Assembly: GCF_040807025.1 (NCBI RefSeq)
Contig: NC_090942.1
Span: 129,089,247 to 129,153,246, forward strand
Direction: 5' to 3'
DNA from: Struthio camelus
Lineage: Eukaryota > Chordata > Aves > Struthioniformes > Struthionidae
DNA length: 64,000 bases
Shown here: positions 59,499 to 64,000 of the stretch, one piece after another
Layout: the number at the start of each line of letters is the position of its first letter
Position numbering within the stretch: the first letter of the stretch is position 1
Position numbers and translations under genes: made by a program
Notes under the pieces: generated by a model
Database searches by the model: none
Told to the model about the DNA's origin: nothing
Seen by the model: only the letters and a program-made list of their open reading frames with translations

Positions 59499-61704
59499 TC
59501 CTCTTTCATCAACTGCATCGCAAGACACAGGATCAATTTACCCCATTAAATATTACAACAACGGTCCCCATCCATGAAATTTATGATCACATACATAAAT
59601 CTTGTTCTCTACCCTCAGCAACAGCAGAACTAGAAATATGTGGGTAGACTTAGCTCTAACACTCTTTCACCTTTAAATTCTTCATTTTGCAACTTTATAT
59701 CATAGATAGTAGTAACTCTCATGGAAAAAAAAAATGCTTTTTATGCACATTCAAGTGGAAAATTCTTCTCCCCTAACTGCAAATTCTAAGACAATTTATA
59801 TATAAGCCTGAGTTTGTTATACATAAAAATACTGATGGAAAACTGTCACTCTTCATATTCAAATTTCTTTATTCAGCTTCATAAGATGTTTTTGAAAGGA
59901 TTTTGGAAAATAATTGATGTGCTGTAATGAGCTTCCATACCACTGTAAGTTGTTTTTCTGGCACGACTGACTTCAGAGAAATGGTAGAATATTTAAAAGA
60001 TTATTTTGTGGGGTGAAAGGGAGAAGTCAGATCCACTTGTTGCCAGATGAAGGTGTTCTAGTTGAAAGATTAATAATAAAACCTATTTATCTATTTATCT
60101 AACAGACTGGTATCTCACCTCTAACAGATACTGTTATGCTACCACAAATTTTAAGTTTGTTTGAAAAATAACACTGTATTTTACCACTTCCTTAAAGAAA
60201 ACACGTATTTTGAAATAACCTAAACCTCAAGCCAGCATATTTGTGACTTGCCACCATCTTTTCCTAGGTTTTCTGGTAGCTGGACATAAACCCACCATAA
60301 ATGTTAAAGCAAAGATAAAACTTGATCACAAGCAAGGTGACAGAACGTCCTTTTGCTGTATCAGATACATCCCAATCTCCTGTGCTATGAGTGAGTATGC
60401 AGGACTCAAGGAGCTCAAAAGGAAAGAAAAGTCAAAATGAAGCAACAGGCAGCAACTGGCATATATTATTCACACTTTCTTTTACGGTCACAAGATATTC
60501 TTTGTTTCAGCAACCGTTTTAGATTATCTGTGTGATTCAAGGGATTTCTGCAGTATGTTCACTCATCAGCCTGCAATCAAAAAAAAAATCATCTCTTCCG
60601 ATAAACACACTTATCTGAATTTCTTCACTGACACCAAGGGTAATGCAGTAGACTGTCCAATAGTTCAAAAAGACCTGCTTCCATACTTATTTCTGCAGGT
60701 ACACTAGACAATTACATAACAGGCACTTACACAGGTTATCACTACCACCATCACCCTAAGTGGCACTTAGGGACGCTCTTGTGGACAATTTTGGCAGAAC
60801 AGTCAATAATTAGTATAGCACCAAAACCTGAAAGAGCGCACAGAAGCCATGAATCCTTCCCCCCCCAACTTTTAAGAGCCCCACAATAACAACAGCATGA
60901 CCTGCTTTTGCTAATGGAATAGCATAGCCAGTGCTAGTGTCTATACAGGTATCGACACACAACTTCTCATTCTTCAAGACTAGTAAAAGAAAAGGGGGGA
61001 AGGGGGAAGAAAGGAAAAATTCCTAACACTTTTTGCAAAGTCAGTAGGATGGTGAAAAAATCCAACTTGACAGACTCAAATCCTGTATGCACATTGGTGC
61101 TACATAGTAAAAATAAACCCCCATTCTTCTGCCTTTTGTTTCCTACTCATACAGCATAACTAAGTGTCTCTTAACATTGGATTCCCATTCTCTTTTCCTT
61201 GACTTCTGTCTTGTGATCTAGCCAATGGCCCTGTTTAAATTAACTTAATCGATTCCTCCTTCAAATGTAATTCAAGAGGCCAAAAAAATCCTAATTTTCT
61301 CTGCAGAAGACTTAAATGAGACAGAGGAAAGCAGAAATGAATGAATTTAAACTAGAATTATCTAAGTATTGATAGGTATCTTAGTTAAATCCAGTCCCCA
61401 ACCTTCATTTCTACGTAGCCTGTACAGATGATAATCTCTTTGCGTATTCTCAGTGTACAAGGCATTTCACAGATCACTAGCTGTCACTATAGTCTTGCTG
61501 AAACCCTCTGTTAAATTAATCAGAAAAGGATAGAAGTAAGATTTCAACGAAACAATAAAGATATCTAACAGAGAAAACATTTCTGAACTTTAAAATTACA
61601 GTGTGGTTTGTAATAACATAAGAGTCAGGCTCCAAATGGAAATCACTGTCAAATGACTGCTAGGACTGTAGCTTAGCACACAGGATGCAACACGATCGCA
61701 AATA

Positions 61705-63060
61705 GGGGTGGCGTAGGTTTTGAGATGTTACCCAGTCCATCTCCTAGCCTGAAATCAGGATCAGCTTTACTGACATCATCATTCCTAAGAGGTTTATCTA
61801 ACCTGTTGTTAAAAAAACTTCAAGATTCTGCAACCTCTCCAAATTATATCACTGAAGACTTTTCGTAACACCTAGTCAAGATCCCTTCATTGCAATTAAG
61901 TACCATGTTGTTTTTCTTATCCAAAGTGAGTATGTAGAACAGACTGTACTCCTCCCTCAAAACAGCTCCCTGTAGCAGATCTAAAACTCCAGTTATTGCC
62001 AGTATTCTCTCCCCAACGCCAAACAATACCGATTCCTTCCATTATTGTGGGCATACCATATTTTCTAGGCTTCTGATCATTATTTTCTGTTGAACTTTCT
62101 GCACTTGGCCAACATGAAGTGCGCTACACAAAACTGGGCATCGTACTCTGAATACAACAGGATCGTATCATGTGCTTTACAGGCCATAATCCCATTTGTA
62201 CATCCCTGTGCGATGCCAGACTTTTCTACAGTGGCACAAAACTGTTAATTAATGTTCAGCTTTTCAACACAGATCCTTTTCTAAAGGACATCTGGATAAG
62301 TCAGTATTTTTTTCACTCTCTCTTTCTGCAGCTGATTACTTTTGTCAGTGTAGTACTTGCACATGCCCTCCGGGAATCACCATCAACTTTTTCTTCAAAC
62401 TAGTTCTCCAAACTGTAAGCATCACTTTGATTCCTAATACTGTCCTTCAACATGCCTGCAGCACTTCTCAGTCTCATGCCTCCCGCCAAGTATAATCAGC
62501 ATATTCGTCCGCTGCATCAAAGTCCTTAACGAAAATAAGGAATAGTACAAAACCCAGGAAAGATTCCGCTCAACATAACTGTTTTTTGACAGTGAAATGC
62601 TGCTAACTACTCTGAGAACAGAGCTTCATAGTCTTCTAGGCAGTTCTGCAATCACACTGACAGAATTTACTTCAGGGCATAGTCTCCTTCATTTATAAGC
62701 TTACGAGAACGGCACGAGAGAACATATCATAAAGTTCACTGAAGCCAAGTTACAAGGCATCCACTGCTCCTCCTCCATCCATGAGGTCTGACGCCCTATC
62801 AAAGGAGGAAATTAAATTGGTCTGACATTATTTGTTCTTGAGCTAGCTCTTACTCATCATCCTGTGGTCCTCTGTGTGCTTGCAAACAGCACAGTGATCT
62901 TTTGTTTCAGTATCTTTCAAGAAATTATAGGTAACCTGACAAGGCCAACAAATCTCTAGTTCCTTCTTCATTTTTAAAGAGCAATACTGTACTTGGCTCT
63001 GTCCTCTCACCTGGACCCCATCATTTCTGAAAGACACAGAGCAGAGATCACCTCAGGAAC
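61705..63060 (-). mobile_element. Ancient CR1/L3-like LINE remnant
   Basis: On the plus strand a series of phrases appears in the same order as the reverse complement of old amniote CR1/L3 consensus sequences, as I remember them. They are: cagtccatctcctagcctg and gaatcaggatcagc-like text at 61.72-61.76 kb; aggtttatctaacctgttgtt; tgaactttctgcacttggcc and actgggcatcgtactctg near 62.09-62.15; cagcatattcgtccgctgcatcaaag near 62.50; and aaattggtctgacattatttgttcttg near 62.81-62.84. All are heavily mutated, frames are destroyed and the ends are approximate. It is much older than the 27.3 kb CR1 copy. Confidence 0.75.
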
Positions 63061-64000
63061 TGTCTGAACAAAACTATGAGAGCTCAGCCAGGCCCCTACC
63101 ATTCTGAAAACATTTCACATAAGCAACTACTTCAACATGTTCCATCTTAGAAAAGGTAAGACAAACTGTTCTCCAGATGCACCCCCGCTGACTGCAGAGA
63201 AGGTTAAGGTATCTAGCTAAAAACAACTGTTAAACTCATAAAGCTAAAGTTAGAAGATATAAACGCCAAACTCTGTGTCCTGCTATATTAATTTTTCATT
63301 AACGGCCTAAGTAGCCAAAGTCTGACATTACTAGCAATTTACGTTCAATCTCTAATACCATTTAAGAAAAGCCTTATCTTCCTCATTTCTTAAGTTTGGT
63401 GGCCTGTAAAAAACTCTCTCCATGGAATTACCCTTATTCTTTTCCCTTTTAACAAGACTATTTTATCAAGTTTCATCCTTATACCACCCAGTTCTTACGT
63501 TAGGATATGTAAACAAGATTTATTAGACCATTTCCTTTCTTTCATGATTATTTTACTGAGTCAAACTACAAAATCCTATATTAATATTCCAAACATGAAT
63601 TATTCCTCCAAGTTTTTGCTATACATGAAGCAAATAATCTTGAACACATGTTAAAACTTCCCCTCTTTATTCACCTGATATCCTGCGTTAGAACATCGAT
63701 TCTCTACTTTTCAGCACTGTGATCTGCTATCTCTCTCCTCCATCGCCCATACTCAATAGTCCAACCGCAAAAAACGTGAAGATTAATCTATTCCCTTTAT
63801 TTTCCCTTCCACCATGGCACAATTTACCTTTGAACTCTATCTAATGCTAAACAGCTTGAGGGGAAATGTTATAAATGTAGCCTTCTCCCTTCATGGGGAA
63901 AAGTTAAGTTACTATAAACACAGAAAAAGAGCAAGGATAGAACCATGCCTTGAAGTGCTTTTACTCCCAATTTTTATATCCGTTACAAATCCCCCGGCCA

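Overview
This is vertebrate nuclear DNA, almost certainly from a bird. It is AT-rich and intron-dominated, with GT-AG introns and a 5'-truncated CR1 LINE of avian type. Coding sequence is only about 4% of the window. Two genes are recognisable, and their 3' ends converge.

Region 1, 1 to about 8,340, plus strand: the 3' half of SRPX (sushi-repeat-containing protein, X-linked). Five exons (1133-1254, 1910-2089, 3752-3885, 5252-5373, 7798-7978) join in frame into the last 245 residues: the rest of the HYR domain, the third sushi domain and the C-terminal DUF4174 domain. Residues agree with SRPX rather than its paralogue SRPX2. The 5' exons lie left of the window.

Region 2, about 8,340 to 19,670: the tail-to-tail gap. 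SRPX ends at a 12-bp palindrome, 8314-8325, that carries AATAAA on both strands. Just beyond it on the minus strand is a convincing but unidentified coding-like exon (8689-8845). A possible upstream partner (12311-12348) matches it in phase. This is the least explained part of the window. The 3'UTR of SYTL5 probably fills the top of the gap.

Region 3, 19,671 to 54,704, minus strand: SYTL5 (synaptotagmin-like 5, a Rab27 effector). Fourteen constitutive exons plus one 66-bp cassette exon chain together with matching phases. They run from the second half of the Slp homology domain, through a Ser-rich linker and C2A, to C2B and the stop codon. One intron has a GC donor (GC-AG). The first SHD exons lie beyond 64,000. 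Introns hold a CR1 element (27271-28603), a CR1 scrap near 20.9 kb, a minisatellite and simple repeats.

Region 4, 54,705 to 64,000: one SYTL5 intron. It contains a very old, heavily mutated CR1/L3-like LINE remnant (about 61,705-63,060) and no recognisable exon.

From memory, SRPX and SYTL5 are also adjacent and convergent in mammals (human Xp), and SRPX2/SYTL4 form the same kind of convergent pair on Xq. Their adjacency here therefore supports both assignments. The two genes do not form a pathway: SRPX is a secreted or extracellular sushi protein, and SYTL5 is a cytosolic membrane-tethering protein. Orthology calls rest on recalled human protein sequences, not on a database search.
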